Source of the DNA: Mesorhizobium opportunistum WSM2075
GTDB taxonomy: Bacteria > Pseudomonadota > Alphaproteobacteria > Rhizobiales > Rhizobiaceae
Reading direction: 5' to 3'
Length of the DNA: 64,000 nt
Assembly (NCBI RefSeq): GCF_000176035.2
Contig: NC_015675.1
Location: 3,910,001-3,974,000 of the forward strand
In this document: positions 8,687 through 17,136 of the stretch, piece by piece
Layout: each line of letters starts with the position of its first letter
Position numbering within the stretch: position 1 is the first letter of the stretch
Translations under genes and position numbers: made by a program
The notes under the pieces: model-generated
The model's database searches: none
What the model was told of the DNA's origin: nothing
What the model saw: only the letters and a program-made list of their open reading frames with translations

Positions 8687-9286
8687 TTAATAGACCGGTG
8701 GCGAAACCACCCAGATGACAACCGCCGGCTCGGTGCCTGGATTGCGCCAGCGATAGGGCTTGCCTTCGAAGCGGAAGGAATCGCCTTCGCCGAGCCGGTG
8801 CCAGACGCCCGCTATCTCGATCTCGAAAATGCCCGAGGCGATATAGCCGGCTTCCTCGGTCGGCCGCAGCTGCTCGGTCTTCATCTCCGCGCCCGCCGCG
8901 AAGATCGAGCGCACCATTTCAAAACTACCACTGAGATCGGGCGACAGGAGTTCTTCCACCAAGCCGGATTCGCTGGTGCCAAGCGAGCGGCGCCTGCCGG
9001 CACGCACCACCACGCCGCGCTCGCTCTCGACAGGCACCTCATGGCTGAAGAACAGGCTGATCGGCACGCCGAACAATTCGGCGAAAGCCCTGAGGTCGCC
9101 GACCGATGGCGTCGAGAGGCCACGTTCGACCTGGCTGAGCCATCCAACCGAACGGCCGAGTTTCAGCGCGATCTCGGCCAGCGTCAGCCCGCGAACGCGA
9201 CGCAAGGCTCTGATGTCGCTGGCCAGCACGCGTTCGTCGGACCCCTGAAATATTCGTGCGGCCGTGGCGGGCAAAGCGCTCTTCAT
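8687..9286 (-). CDS. XRE-family regulator with C-terminal cupin domain
   Basis: The 199-residue protein has a helix-turn-helix at about residues 16-70 (RGLTLAEIALKLGRS then VGWLSQVERG). A small cupin follows at about 110-195 and ends RWRNPGTEPAVVIWVVSP. This is the PuuR/HipB-cupin architecture, in which a small metabolite binds the cupin and releases the DNA. I chose the ATG at 9286 (MKSALPAT); an in-frame ATG at 9298 is possible, and the long upstream extension has no visible support. It leads the operon running to 1679 and is divergent from the nitroreductase. Control of both is the natural inference. Confidence 0.85.
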   Translation of the reverse strand: MKSALPATAARIFQGSDERVLASDIRALRRVRGLTLAEIALKLGRSVGWLSQVERGLSTPSVGDLRAFAELFGVPISLFFSHEVPVESERGVVVRAGRRRSLGTSESGLVEELLSPDLSGSFEMVRSIFAAGAEMKTEQLRPTEEAGYIASGIFEIEIAGVWHRLGEGDSFRFEGKPYRWRNPGTEPAVVIWVVSPPVY

Positions 9287-9327
9287 GAAAATTCCCATCC
9301 GAATTTCATGAGAAATCAAGCTCATGA
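9283..9327. promoter_or_regulatory. Triple TCATGA sites in the divergent regulator/nitroreductase region
   Basis: The palindrome TCATGA occurs at 9283-9288, 9306-9311 and 9322-9327, each in an A/T-rich setting, in the short gap between the divergent XRE-cupin gene and the nitroreductase gene. The first copy overlaps the chosen regulator start. These are possible operator half-sites for the regulator, but the spacing (23 and 16 bases) is irregular. Confidence 0.3.
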
Positions 9328-9452
9328 AAAAATCAAGTAGATTTTCACCAATGCTCAAGATTTGCTTGCAGGACTTTGACGGTTCATGCAAAGGCTCCGC
9401 CGCGAGCGGCGAGTGGGGACGTCCGATCGAGATACAGGCTAAGGGACGGCCC

Positions 9453-10157
9453 ATGCTGGAAAGTAAGGCTCGAATCGCGGTTGAGGCCGAGATCGTCGAC
9501 GATGCGATCCTATCGCGCCGTTCGGTGCGCGCATTTTTGCCCGACATGATCGACGACGAGACGATCAGGGACATTCTGACGGTTGCGGCACGCGCTCCAT
9601 CCGGCACCAACATGCAGCCATGGCGGGTCTACGTCACCAAGGGCAAGACCAAGCAACAGATATCGGATGCCATCCTGAATTCCGGCATCCGTGCCGAGAA
9701 GGCCGATTGGGACGAGTACCGTTACTATCCCACGCAGTTCTTCGAACCGTATCTCACCCGCCGGCGCGCCAACGGGTTCGGCCTCTATGGCGCGCTCGGG
9801 ATCGGTCGCCGCGAGGTCGACAAGATGCGTGCCCAGCACGACCGCAACTTCGTCTTCTTCGACGCGCCGGTCGGTATGATCTTCACCATTGACCGCCGGC
9901 TCAACCAGGGCTCGTGGATCGATTACGGCATGTTCCTGCAGAACATCATGGTCGCGGCGCGGGGCAGGGGTCTGCACACGTGTCCGCAGGCGGCCTTCGC
10001 GCCCTATCACCGGCAGATCCGGCCGGTGCTCAACATTCCCGACGAGGAGATCGTCGTCTGCGGCATGGCGCTGGGCTATGAGGACATTTCCAAGCCCGAG
10101 AACGCCTTCCGCACCGACCGCGTGCCGCTCGAGGAATGGGTTACGTTCAGCGAATAG
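9453..10157 (+). CDS. Nitroreductase family protein (FMN-dependent)
   Basis: The 234-residue protein has the nitroreductase fold: SRRSVRAFLPDMID near the N-terminus (FMN phosphate contact), ARAPSGTNMQPWRV, and a C-terminal CGMALGYED segment. The ATG at 9453 follows AAGGGA; the longer reading frame from 9324 lacks a ribosome binding site and family similarity. Members reduce nitroaromatics, quinones or enones with NAD(P)H. The gene is divergent from the XRE-cupin regulator, so it may belong to the same regulon. It also might supply reduced flavin or detoxify a by-product. The natural substrate cannot be read from sequence. Confidence 0.85.
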   Translation: MLESKARIAVEAEIVDDAILSRRSVRAFLPDMIDDETIRDILTVAARAPSGTNMQPWRVYVTKGKTKQQISDAILNSGIRAEKADWDEYRYYPTQFFEPYLTRRRANGFGLYGALGIGRREVDKMRAQHDRNFVFFDAPVGMIFTIDRRLNQGSWIDYGMFLQNIMVAARGRGLHTCPQAAFAPYHRQIRPVLNIPDEEIVVCGMALGYEDISKPENAFRTDRVPLEEWVTFSE

Positions 10158-10179
10158 CCGGCCGCGACGGGCTGCGGCA

Positions 10180-11622
10180 CTATTCCGTATTCATCTGCGC
10201 GCCATGTCCGCTGACATGGGCGCCGTCCTGTGGCGTCAGCTTGAGATAGGCTGATAGTGCGCAGAGCGTGATGACGCCCTCGATCACGAACAGGATCCGG
10301 AAATCGCTGGTCACGGCAGACCCGCCGCCGGCCAGGAACGATAGCATGGCCGCCGCAAGACCGACGCTGATCGCCACCGCCAACTGCCAGAGGATGTAAT
10401 AGAGCGCGCTGAAGCGGGCGAGTTGGTCGGGAGCGATGTCGGAATAGGCGAGGTTTCCGGTCGAGGCCCATTGCACCGAGCGGAAGACACCGAAAACGAA
10501 GATGTAGCTAAGCACGATCCAGACCGGCGTCGCCGCCTGCATCAGGGCGAAGCCCGCAACCATCGCGGCGACGATCGGCGTGTTGACGACCAGCACGCGG
10601 CGGAAGCCGAAGCGGTTGAGGACACGAGGCATGAAGAAACGCATGACCACCGAGCCGAGCGCGGCAACGAAGGTCAGCGATCCCGCCTCCACAGCGCTCA
10701 TGCCGAAGCCGAGCTGGAACATCAGCGGCAGCAGGAAGGCGACGGAACTGAGGCCGATCGTGTCCAGGCCGCCGCCGGTGAGAAACGAGATGCGGAAGGT
10801 GCGGATGCGCAGCAGCTTGAGGTCGAGCAGGGGATTGGGCACGCGCAGGCAGTAGAGCGAGGCGATCGACAGGATGATGACCGCCAGTGCCAGTCCGCCG
10901 GCAATCATGCCGCCGGCGGCATCCTTGGCGGCAAGCGCATCCATGCCGAAGACAAGCAGGATCATGCCGCTGCCGACCAGCAGAAGGCCGGGAAAATCGA
11001 ACCGCGTGCGAACGGGCTTGGTCACTGTCGGGAACAGCGAGGCGGCAAGGATTGTCGCCGCCAGCGCGAACGGCACATTGATGAAGAAAATCCAGCGCCA
11101 GGAAATGTAGGTGGTCAGCGCGCCGCCGACGAGCGGACCGACCAATGGCCCGGACTGACTGGCCAGCGAGATGTACATGTTGATCTTGAGCGTGCGGCTG
11201 CGCGGAAAGCTCGACAGGATGACGACCTGGCCGAGCGTGCCCATCAGCGCACCGCCGAAGCCCTGCAGCGCGCGGGCGCCGACCAGTGTCCAGATATCAT
11301 CGGACAGGCCGCAGAGCGCCGACGAGGTGGCGAACACCAGCAAGGCAAAGCAGTAGACGTTGCGCAGGCCGAAGCGGTCGGCGGCCCAGCCGCCGAGCGG
11401 CATGGAGATGATCAGGCTGGCGACATAGACGGTGATCAGCAGGCCGAGCTGGCTCGGTGGACGACCGAGGCTTTCGCCGATGCCGGGCAGTGCCGTCACC
11501 ACGACATTCTGGTCGAGGCTGGTCATGAACACGCCGCAGGCGACCGTCAGCGGTAGCAGGAGCAAGGCCCGGGCCGACACATCGGCGCGATCCGTGGCGC
11601 CGGCGGATAGTTCTGCGGTCAT
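10180..11622 (-). CDS. MFS transporter, DHA2 (EmrB/QacA) drug-proton antiporter type
   Basis: The 480-residue integral membrane protein has about 14 hydrophobic helices. It carries the DHA2 hallmarks LDQNVVVTALPGIGESL in helix 1 and GGWAADRFGLRNVY (motif A). A further Gly-rich antiporter segment is SGPLVGPLVGGALT. It would export a drug-like or toxic compound from the cytoplasm using the proton gradient. It is a single gene, converging on the nitroreductase with 22 bases between their ends and separated from soxG by about 150 bases with no visible gene. No specific substrate is suggested by context. Confidence 0.85.
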   Translation of the reverse strand: MTAELSAGATDRADVSARALLLLPLTVACGVFMTSLDQNVVVTALPGIGESLGRPPSQLGLLITVYVASLIISMPLGGWAADRFGLRNVYCFALLVFATSSALCGLSDDIWTLVGARALQGFGGALMGTLGQVVILSSFPRSRTLKINMYISLASQSGPLVGPLVGGALTTYISWRWIFFINVPFALAATILAASLFPTVTKPVRTRFDFPGLLLVGSGMILLVFGMDALAAKDAAGGMIAGGLALAVIILSIASLYCLRVPNPLLDLKLLRIRTFRISFLTGGGLDTIGLSSVAFLLPLMFQLGFGMSAVEAGSLTFVAALGSVVMRFFMPRVLNRFGFRRVLVVNTPIVAAMVAGFALMQAATPVWIVLSYIFVFGVFRSVQWASTGNLAYSDIAPDQLARFSALYYILWQLAVAISVGLAAAMLSFLAGGGSAVTSDFRILFVIEGVITLCALSAYLKLTPQDGAHVSGHGAQMNTE

Positions 11623-11774
11623 GGGGATGTTCGAACCAAACGAATGCGCCGAGTCTGAGACGGGATTTTTATCCCTTGGGTCGATCTGGCGACCACGTTT
11701 TTCCTACCATGGCCGCTGGCGGCGCGATTCTCTAGCGGCAGAACCGGCTGGCGTTGATGCCAGAAGCAATTGCT

Positions 11775-12362
11775 CTACTGCACCTCGTAGCCTACTTCCT
11801 CGCTGGCGTGGCAGAGCGCCTTCCAGAACGAGCGGGCGAACGAGCGAAAGACATAGATGTCGAACTCGTCGGCGCCGGTGCGCTGGATCTGGGCGAAGAC
11901 ATCGTGATGTGCGGTCGAGCGGCCGGCGCCTATGGGAAAGGCCGGCAGCGCGAAGTCGATGGCGAAGAATTTCGCCAGCACCCATTCGGCTTTCGGCCCG
12001 GCGATGCGGATGGCGGTGCGGCCATGCGACAGGTCCGTCACCGTGCCGATGACCGGTGTCACCGCCTTGGCGAAGGCGTCGGCCAGCCCTTCGGCTTCGT
12101 CGGCCACGGTGAACTTTCCCGGCGCGAAGCCGAACACCGACTTCACGCCGTCGCTCAAGCCGCCGCCGGCACCGTCAGGCAGTGCAAGGCCGGTGACCGT
12201 GCGGATGGCAGCGATCAGCTTCTTCTCCTCGCCTGGCCATGCGGCGAGCTGCACGATCGAGCCCGGCCTTGTCTCGGTCAGGAGGATCTCGACGCCGTGC
12301 TCGAAATTGCCATGCGAGCCGGTGTGAAACTCCGGCTCAAGGGGGGATTGGCGCTCAACCAT
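11775..12362 (-). CDS. soxG: Sarcosine oxidase gamma subunit
   Basis: This 195-residue protein is the gamma subunit of heterotetrameric sarcosine oxidase, a GcvT-like structural subunit that stabilises the complex. The ATG at 12362 overlaps the 3' end of soxA by 8 bases. Weak GcvT-like features include DLSHGRTAIRIAGPKAEWVL and a C-terminal DIYVFRSFARSFWKAL. It is the last gene of the soxB-D-A-G operon, in the order known from Rhizobium and Corynebacterium relatives. The identification depends mainly on the operon, as gamma subunits diverge quickly. Confidence 0.9.
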   Translation of the reverse strand: MVERQSPLEPEFHTGSHGNFEHGVEILLTETRPGSIVQLAAWPGEEKKLIAAIRTVTGLALPDGAGGGLSDGVKSVFGFAPGKFTVADEAEGLADAFAKAVTPVIGTVTDLSHGRTAIRIAGPKAEWVLAKFFAIDFALPAFPIGAGRSTAHHDVFAQIQRTGADEFDIYVFRSFARSFWKALCHASEEVGYEVQ

Positions 12363-15300
12363 GCATGCGGGTCCCTTCCGGATCGTAGAAATGGTTGGAG
12401 ACGATCTCGACCGGTCCGAAGCGATTGCGCAGCGGATCGGAGACATGGGCACGCGTGCCGTGCCTTGCCTTGCCGCCCTTGACCAGCGCCAGCGCGATAT
12501 GCTTGCCGAGCGCCGGCGAGTAGCAGCAGGCGGTGATGTGGCCGATCGAGCCGTGCGGATTGGCCTCGTCAACCTCCTCGACGATGTGCGCACCGCCATT
12601 GAGCGGCCGATTGTCCAGCGCGATCAAGCCGACCAGTTCCAGCCGGTCGGCCGCGATCAGGCCTTCGCGGTCCATCATCGCCGAGCCGATGAACGGCTTC
12701 TTCTTCGACAGCATCCAGTCGAGATGCAGATCGCGTGCCGTGGTGCGGCCGTCGATCTCGGCGCCGGTGACATGGCCCTTTTCGATGCGCATTGTGCCCA
12801 GCGCCTCGAGCCCGTAGGTGACCAGCCCGAACGGCTTGCCAGCCTCGATCAGCGCTTCCCAGACATGCGTGCCATGGCCGGCGCCGGAATAGACCTCGAA
12901 GGCCATTTCGCCGGAGAAGGACAGCCGGCAGATCATCACCGGGACGCCGGCGACCTCGCCACGCACGATGCCCATGAAGGGCAGCGTCGCATTGTCGACA
13001 GCGGTGCCGGTGACGCAAGCGGCAAGGATCTGCCTGGCCTTCGGCCCTCCGATCGCGGCGCCGGCCCATTCATCGGTCACCGAGGTGACGTGCACTTTCA
13101 GCTCCGGCCAGACCATGTCGAGGAAATATTCCAGATGCTGCATCACCTTGCCGGCATTGGCCGTGGTGGTGGTCATCAGGAAATCCTGCTCGCCAAGCCG
13201 CCAGGTGGTGCCGTCGTCGAAGGCAAAGCCGTCCTCGCGCAGCATCAGCCCGTAGCGGGCCTTGCCGACGGCGAGCGTCGAAAACATGTTGGTGTAGACA
13301 CGGTCGAGGAATGCGGCGGCATCCGGGCCCTGCACTGCGATCTTGCCCAGCGTCGAGACATCGACGATGCCGGCGCTTTCGCGCGTCGCCTTGGCCTCGC
13401 GCACATAGGCCTGCTCGACCGTCTCGCCGGCATGGCCGTAGATCATCGGCCGGTACCAGAGACCGGCGGAATACATGGTCGCGCCGTTGGCGAGGTGCCA
13501 GTCATGCATCGGCGTCAGCCGTTCAGGCTTCAGGTCGCCGAAACGCTCGGCCGCCAGCGAGCCGATCGACACCGGCGCGAAGGGCGGCCGGAAGCGTGTC
13601 GTGCCGACCTCCGGGATCGGCTTGCCCAGCGCCTCGGCCATGATGGCGAGCCCGGGGACGTTGGAGCTCTTGCCCTGGTCGGTCGCCATGCCAAGCGTGG
13701 TGTAGCGCTTGAGGTGCTCGACCGAGACAAAGCCTTCGCGATGCGCCAGCCGCACATCCTCCGCGGTCACGTCGTGCTGGAAGTCGACAAAACTCTTGCC
13801 CTTGGCCCTGATCTCGAAAACAGGCGCCGGATCGGGATCGCCAGGTGCGGCCTCAACAGTGGGCAACGGCGGCGGCGTGGCTGTTCCACCGGCCGCCGTG
13901 AGCCCGGCAGCGCGGCCTTCGGCGATGGCTTCGGCCGTCGAAAAACTGCCGGTAAAGGCGCCGGCACCGATCCATTGTTGTGTTGGCCATTGTTGTGCCG
14001 GCCCCTTCTGTGTGGGCTTCGGCGGCAGGAAGGCCTGCCGGGCTGCGTTCCATTCCGCCCTGGCGCCGGCTTGGCTGGCGAGATGGATGGTCGGCGACCA
14101 GCCGCCCGACATCAGCAGGCAGTCGGCGTGGATCGAGCGCGCATCGTCGCTCAGCGTGCCCGTGATCATGTCGAAACGTTGAACCTTGATGCCCGAGAGC
14201 GCCTTGCCGCCTTCGGTGGCGACGACGGCATGGCCCGTTAACAGTTCGGCCTCGGCTTCCGCGGCGAGCTTGCGCATCTCGGCCGAAAGCTCGGGCCTGA
14301 CGTCGGCGATGGCGATGATGGCGGCGCCCGCTTTCTTCAAGGCGACCGCCGCGCGATAGGCGCTGTCATTGTTGGTGAACAGGGCGACCCGTTCGCCCGG
14401 CAGAACGCCGAACTCATTGGCATAGCGCTCGGCCGCATGCGCCAGCATGACGCCCGGCCTGTCATTGCCCGGGAAGACAAGCGGCCGTTCGAAGGAACCC
14501 GTGGCCAGCACGACGGACCTGGCGCGGATCGCCCAATAGCGATGGCGCGGCTCGCCCTTGGCGGGCTGCTCCTTGTGGTCGCTGACCCGTTCGAGTGCGG
14601 CAAGCGTGTTGTTATCGTAATAGCCCCAGACCGTGGTGCGCGGCAGAAGCCGGACATTGTCGCGGCCTGCGAGCTGGGCGACGGTGCGGCGCGCCCAATC
14701 GGCGGCGGGCGCGCCATCGACGGTTTCGTCGGACCAGTTGGCCGAACCGCCGAAACGTGGTTCGAGATCGGCCAGCATGACACGGGCGCCCTGATCGGCG
14801 GCTGCCTTGGCGGCCATCAGGCCGGCAGGGCCGGAGCCGACCACCAGCACATCGCAAAAGGCGTTCATGCGTTCGTAGCGGGCCGGGTCCTTCGCTGATC
14901 CGGCGCTGCCGAGGCCGGCGGCACGGCGGATGAAGTGCTCGCAGAACATCCAGAAGCGCGTGCCCTTGAGGGGGCCGACCACCGGTCCCATGAAGGTCTT
15001 GTAGTAGAAGCCGGCCGACAGGATCTTGCCGCCGAGCTGGTTGACGGCGTTGATGTCCCAGGCAAGCGAGGGGAAGCGGTTCTGGCTGACGGCGACCAGG
15101 CCGTCATGGATCTCGACCATGGTGGCCGGGATGTTGGGCTCGCGCACCTCGCCCTTCAGCACCGTCACCAGCGCATTGGGCTCCTCGACACCGGCGGTCA
15201 GTAGGCCGCGCGGGCGGTGATACTTGAACGAACGCCCGAAAAGAGTGACGCCCTTGGCCAGCAGTGCGGAAGCCAGCGTATCGCCGGCATGGCCGGTATA

Positions 15301-15378
15301 GGCAACGCCGTCGAAGGTGAAACGGATGGTCTTCAGCCGGTCGATGCGGCCGCCAGTGTCGGTGCGGCGCGGGCTCAT
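12355..15378 (-). CDS. soxA: Sarcosine oxidase alpha subunit
   Basis: The 1007-residue alpha subunit oxidises sarcosine with its partners to glycine and hydrogen peroxide and sends the methyl group to THF. The N-terminal region resembles the 2Fe-2S-like domain that lacks cysteines in this family (GDTLASALLAKGVTLFGRSF). An NAD-binding Rossmann motif VVGSGPAGLMAAKAAADQG lies near residue 175. The C-terminal third is a GcvT/folate domain with RLSFSGEMAFEVYSGAGHG. The start overlaps the soxD stop (ATGA at 15375-15378). The length is normal for the family (about 970-1010). Confidence 0.95.
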   Translation of the reverse strand: MSPRRTDTGGRIDRLKTIRFTFDGVAYTGHAGDTLASALLAKGVTLFGRSFKYHRPRGLLTAGVEEPNALVTVLKGEVREPNIPATMVEIHDGLVAVSQNRFPSLAWDINAVNQLGGKILSAGFYYKTFMGPVVGPLKGTRFWMFCEHFIRRAAGLGSAGSAKDPARYERMNAFCDVLVVGSGPAGLMAAKAAADQGARVMLADLEPRFGGSANWSDETVDGAPAADWARRTVAQLAGRDNVRLLPRTTVWGYYDNNTLAALERVSDHKEQPAKGEPRHRYWAIRARSVVLATGSFERPLVFPGNDRPGVMLAHAAERYANEFGVLPGERVALFTNNDSAYRAAVALKKAGAAIIAIADVRPELSAEMRKLAAEAEAELLTGHAVVATEGGKALSGIKVQRFDMITGTLSDDARSIHADCLLMSGGWSPTIHLASQAGARAEWNAARQAFLPPKPTQKGPAQQWPTQQWIGAGAFTGSFSTAEAIAEGRAAGLTAAGGTATPPPLPTVEAAPGDPDPAPVFEIRAKGKSFVDFQHDVTAEDVRLAHREGFVSVEHLKRYTTLGMATDQGKSSNVPGLAIMAEALGKPIPEVGTTRFRPPFAPVSIGSLAAERFGDLKPERLTPMHDWHLANGATMYSAGLWYRPMIYGHAGETVEQAYVREAKATRESAGIVDVSTLGKIAVQGPDAAAFLDRVYTNMFSTLAVGKARYGLMLREDGFAFDDGTTWRLGEQDFLMTTTTANAGKVMQHLEYFLDMVWPELKVHVTSVTDEWAGAAIGGPKARQILAACVTGTAVDNATLPFMGIVRGEVAGVPVMICRLSFSGEMAFEVYSGAGHGTHVWEALIEAGKPFGLVTYGLEALGTMRIEKGHVTGAEIDGRTTARDLHLDWMLSKKKPFIGSAMMDREGLIAADRLELVGLIALDNRPLNGGAHIVEEVDEANPHGSIGHITACCYSPALGKHIALALVKGGKARHGTRAHVSDPLRNRFGPVEIVSNHFYDPEGTRMHG

Positions 15379-15671
15379 GCCTTGTCCTCCGCCTTGTGGC
15401 GGGCGGCCGAGCCGTGGTCGCCGCGCACGAAGGCGACACTCGAAATCTCATGCGTCAGCGTGTTGCGCACGACGCGCAGATGCGCACGGCAACCGCCGGA
15501 ATGCTGCCAGATCTCATTGTGGTCGCCGGCCGGGTTCAGCCGGTCGTAGACATAGGCGTTCCACGCCTCGAAATTCTGCGAGGCGGGATCGGGGCGCTCG
15601 CGGTTGCCATCACCCTGGTAGGTGAACTCGATGACGTCGCGCGGGCCGCAATAGGGGCAGGTGATCAGCAT
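15375..15671 (-). CDS. soxD: Sarcosine oxidase delta subunit (zinc subunit)
   Basis: The 98-residue protein begins MLITCPYCGPRD and later has QHSGGCRAHL. The Cys5/Cys8 pair and the His/Cys of the second motif match the zinc site of the delta subunit of heterotetrameric sarcosine oxidase. It has no catalytic role of its own and binds at the interface of the complex. It lies 25 bases downstream of soxB and overlaps the soxA start by four bases. Confidence 0.95.
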   Translation of the reverse strand: MLITCPYCGPRDVIEFTYQGDGNRERPDPASQNFEAWNAYVYDRLNPAGDHNEIWQHSGGCRAHLRVVRNTLTHEISSVAFVRGDHGSAARHKAEDKA

Positions 15672-15696
15672 TCAATTCTACCTAATGCAGCCTTGC

Positions 15697-16962
15697 TCAA
15701 TGAAGCCTGGGGTTCGCGCCCTGGCCCTTGTCGTCGATGACGAGGCCACGATGGAAACGGTCGAGCGTGAACGGCGCGTTGAAGTCGTGCGGCTCATCCT
15801 TGGCGATGGTCCAGGCAAAGGTCCAGCCAGAGGCCGGCGTCGCCTTGAAGCCGCCATAGCACCAGCCGCAGTTGAGATACATGCCGGGCAGCGGGCCGAT
15901 GGTGATGATCGGCGAGCCGTCCATCGACATGTCGCAGACGCCGCCCCAGGAGCGCAGCATGCGCACGCGCGCAAGGCCCGGGAACAGCGCCAGCATCTCG
16001 CTCATCACCTCGTCGACGATGGGCAGGTTGCCACGCTGGGCGTAGCTGTTGTAGCCGTCGATGTCGCCGCCATAGACAAGGCCGCCCTTGTCGGACTGCG
16101 ACATGTAGAAATGCCCCATGCCGAAGGTCACGACGGTGTCGATAAAGGGTTTTAGCGATTCCGTGACGAAGGCCTGCAGCACATGGCTTTCGATCGGCAT
16201 CGTCTCGACGCCGGCCAGTTGCATGACCCGGCCCGTGCTGCCGGCCACCGCGACCGCCACCTTCTTGGCGCGGATGTCGCCGCGCGAGGTGGCGACGCCG
16301 ATGATGCGGTCTCCATCGCGCAGGAAGCCGGTGACCTCGCAATTCTCAATGATGTCGACACCGCGCCGGTCGGCGCCGCGCGCGTAGCCCCAGGCGACGG
16401 CATCGTGGCGGGCGGTGCCGGCGCGCCGTTGCATCAGGCCGCCAACCACGGGGAAGCGCGCATCGCCGGAGATGTCGAGCGCCGGGATCAGGCGCTTGAT
16501 CTCGGCCGGCGTCATCAGCTCCGCATCGACGCCGAGATGGCGCATGGCGTTACCGCGCCTTGCGTAGTCGTCGAACTGGGCCGGCGTGTGCGCCAGGTTC
16601 AGGCAGCCGCGCTGCGAGAACATGACGTTGTAGTTGAGTTCGTGCGAGAGGTTCTCCCACAGCTTCATCGAATGTTCGTAGAAACGGGTGTTGGCCGGCA
16701 GCAGATAGTTCGAGCGCACGGCAGTCGTGTTGCGGCCGACATTGCCGGAGCCGAGCCAGCCCTTTTCCAGCACCGCGACATTGGTGATGCCGTGCTCCTT
16801 GGCAAGGTAGTAGGCGGTTGCCAGCCCATGGCCGCCGCCGCCGATGATGATGACATCATAGGACGCCTTCGGGTCCGGCTTGCGCCAGGCCGGTTTCCAG
16901 TCCTTGTTTCCCTTGAGCGCGTTCGCGAGCAGCGAAAGGGCCGAGTACTCTGCCATGTGCAA
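15697..16962 (-). CDS. soxB: Sarcosine oxidase beta subunit
   Basis: The 421-residue beta subunit is a DAO-fold flavoprotein that holds the sarcosine-oxidising FAD and, in this family, covalent FMN. The FAD motif VIIIGGGGHGLATAYYLA lies near residues 36-53, followed by GNVGRNTTAVRSNY. C-terminal LNCGWCYGGFKATPASGW matches the conserved end of SoxB. Two starts are possible (MHMAEYS or MAEYS); I kept the first. It is the first gene of the soxBDAG operon. The 5' region (16963-17136) shows no clear operator. Confidence 0.95.
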   Translation of the reverse strand: MHMAEYSALSLLANALKGNKDWKPAWRKPDPKASYDVIIIGGGGHGLATAYYLAKEHGITNVAVLEKGWLGSGNVGRNTTAVRSNYLLPANTRFYEHSMKLWENLSHELNYNVMFSQRGCLNLAHTPAQFDDYARRGNAMRHLGVDAELMTPAEIKRLIPALDISGDARFPVVGGLMQRRAGTARHDAVAWGYARGADRRGVDIIENCEVTGFLRDGDRIIGVATSRGDIRAKKVAVAVAGSTGRVMQLAGVETMPIESHVLQAFVTESLKPFIDTVVTFGMGHFYMSQSDKGGLVYGGDIDGYNSYAQRGNLPIVDEVMSEMLALFPGLARVRMLRSWGGVCDMSMDGSPIITIGPLPGMYLNCGWCYGGFKATPASGWTFAWTIAKDEPHDFNAPFTLDRFHRGLVIDDKGQGANPRLH

Positions 16963-17136
16963 GTTGTCCGGTTCGGGCGATGCGGCAGACTATAGAGCAG
17001 GCCGCACGTGCAAAGCCAATATTGCGCCATGGCCTTTCGACTGGCCGACGCCTTTGTCAACGCCCCGACGCGACGGCTTGCCCCATGATATGGCCGTCTT
17101 TATCAAGGACAGGCTTTCAAATTGCCTTTGCCGTCC

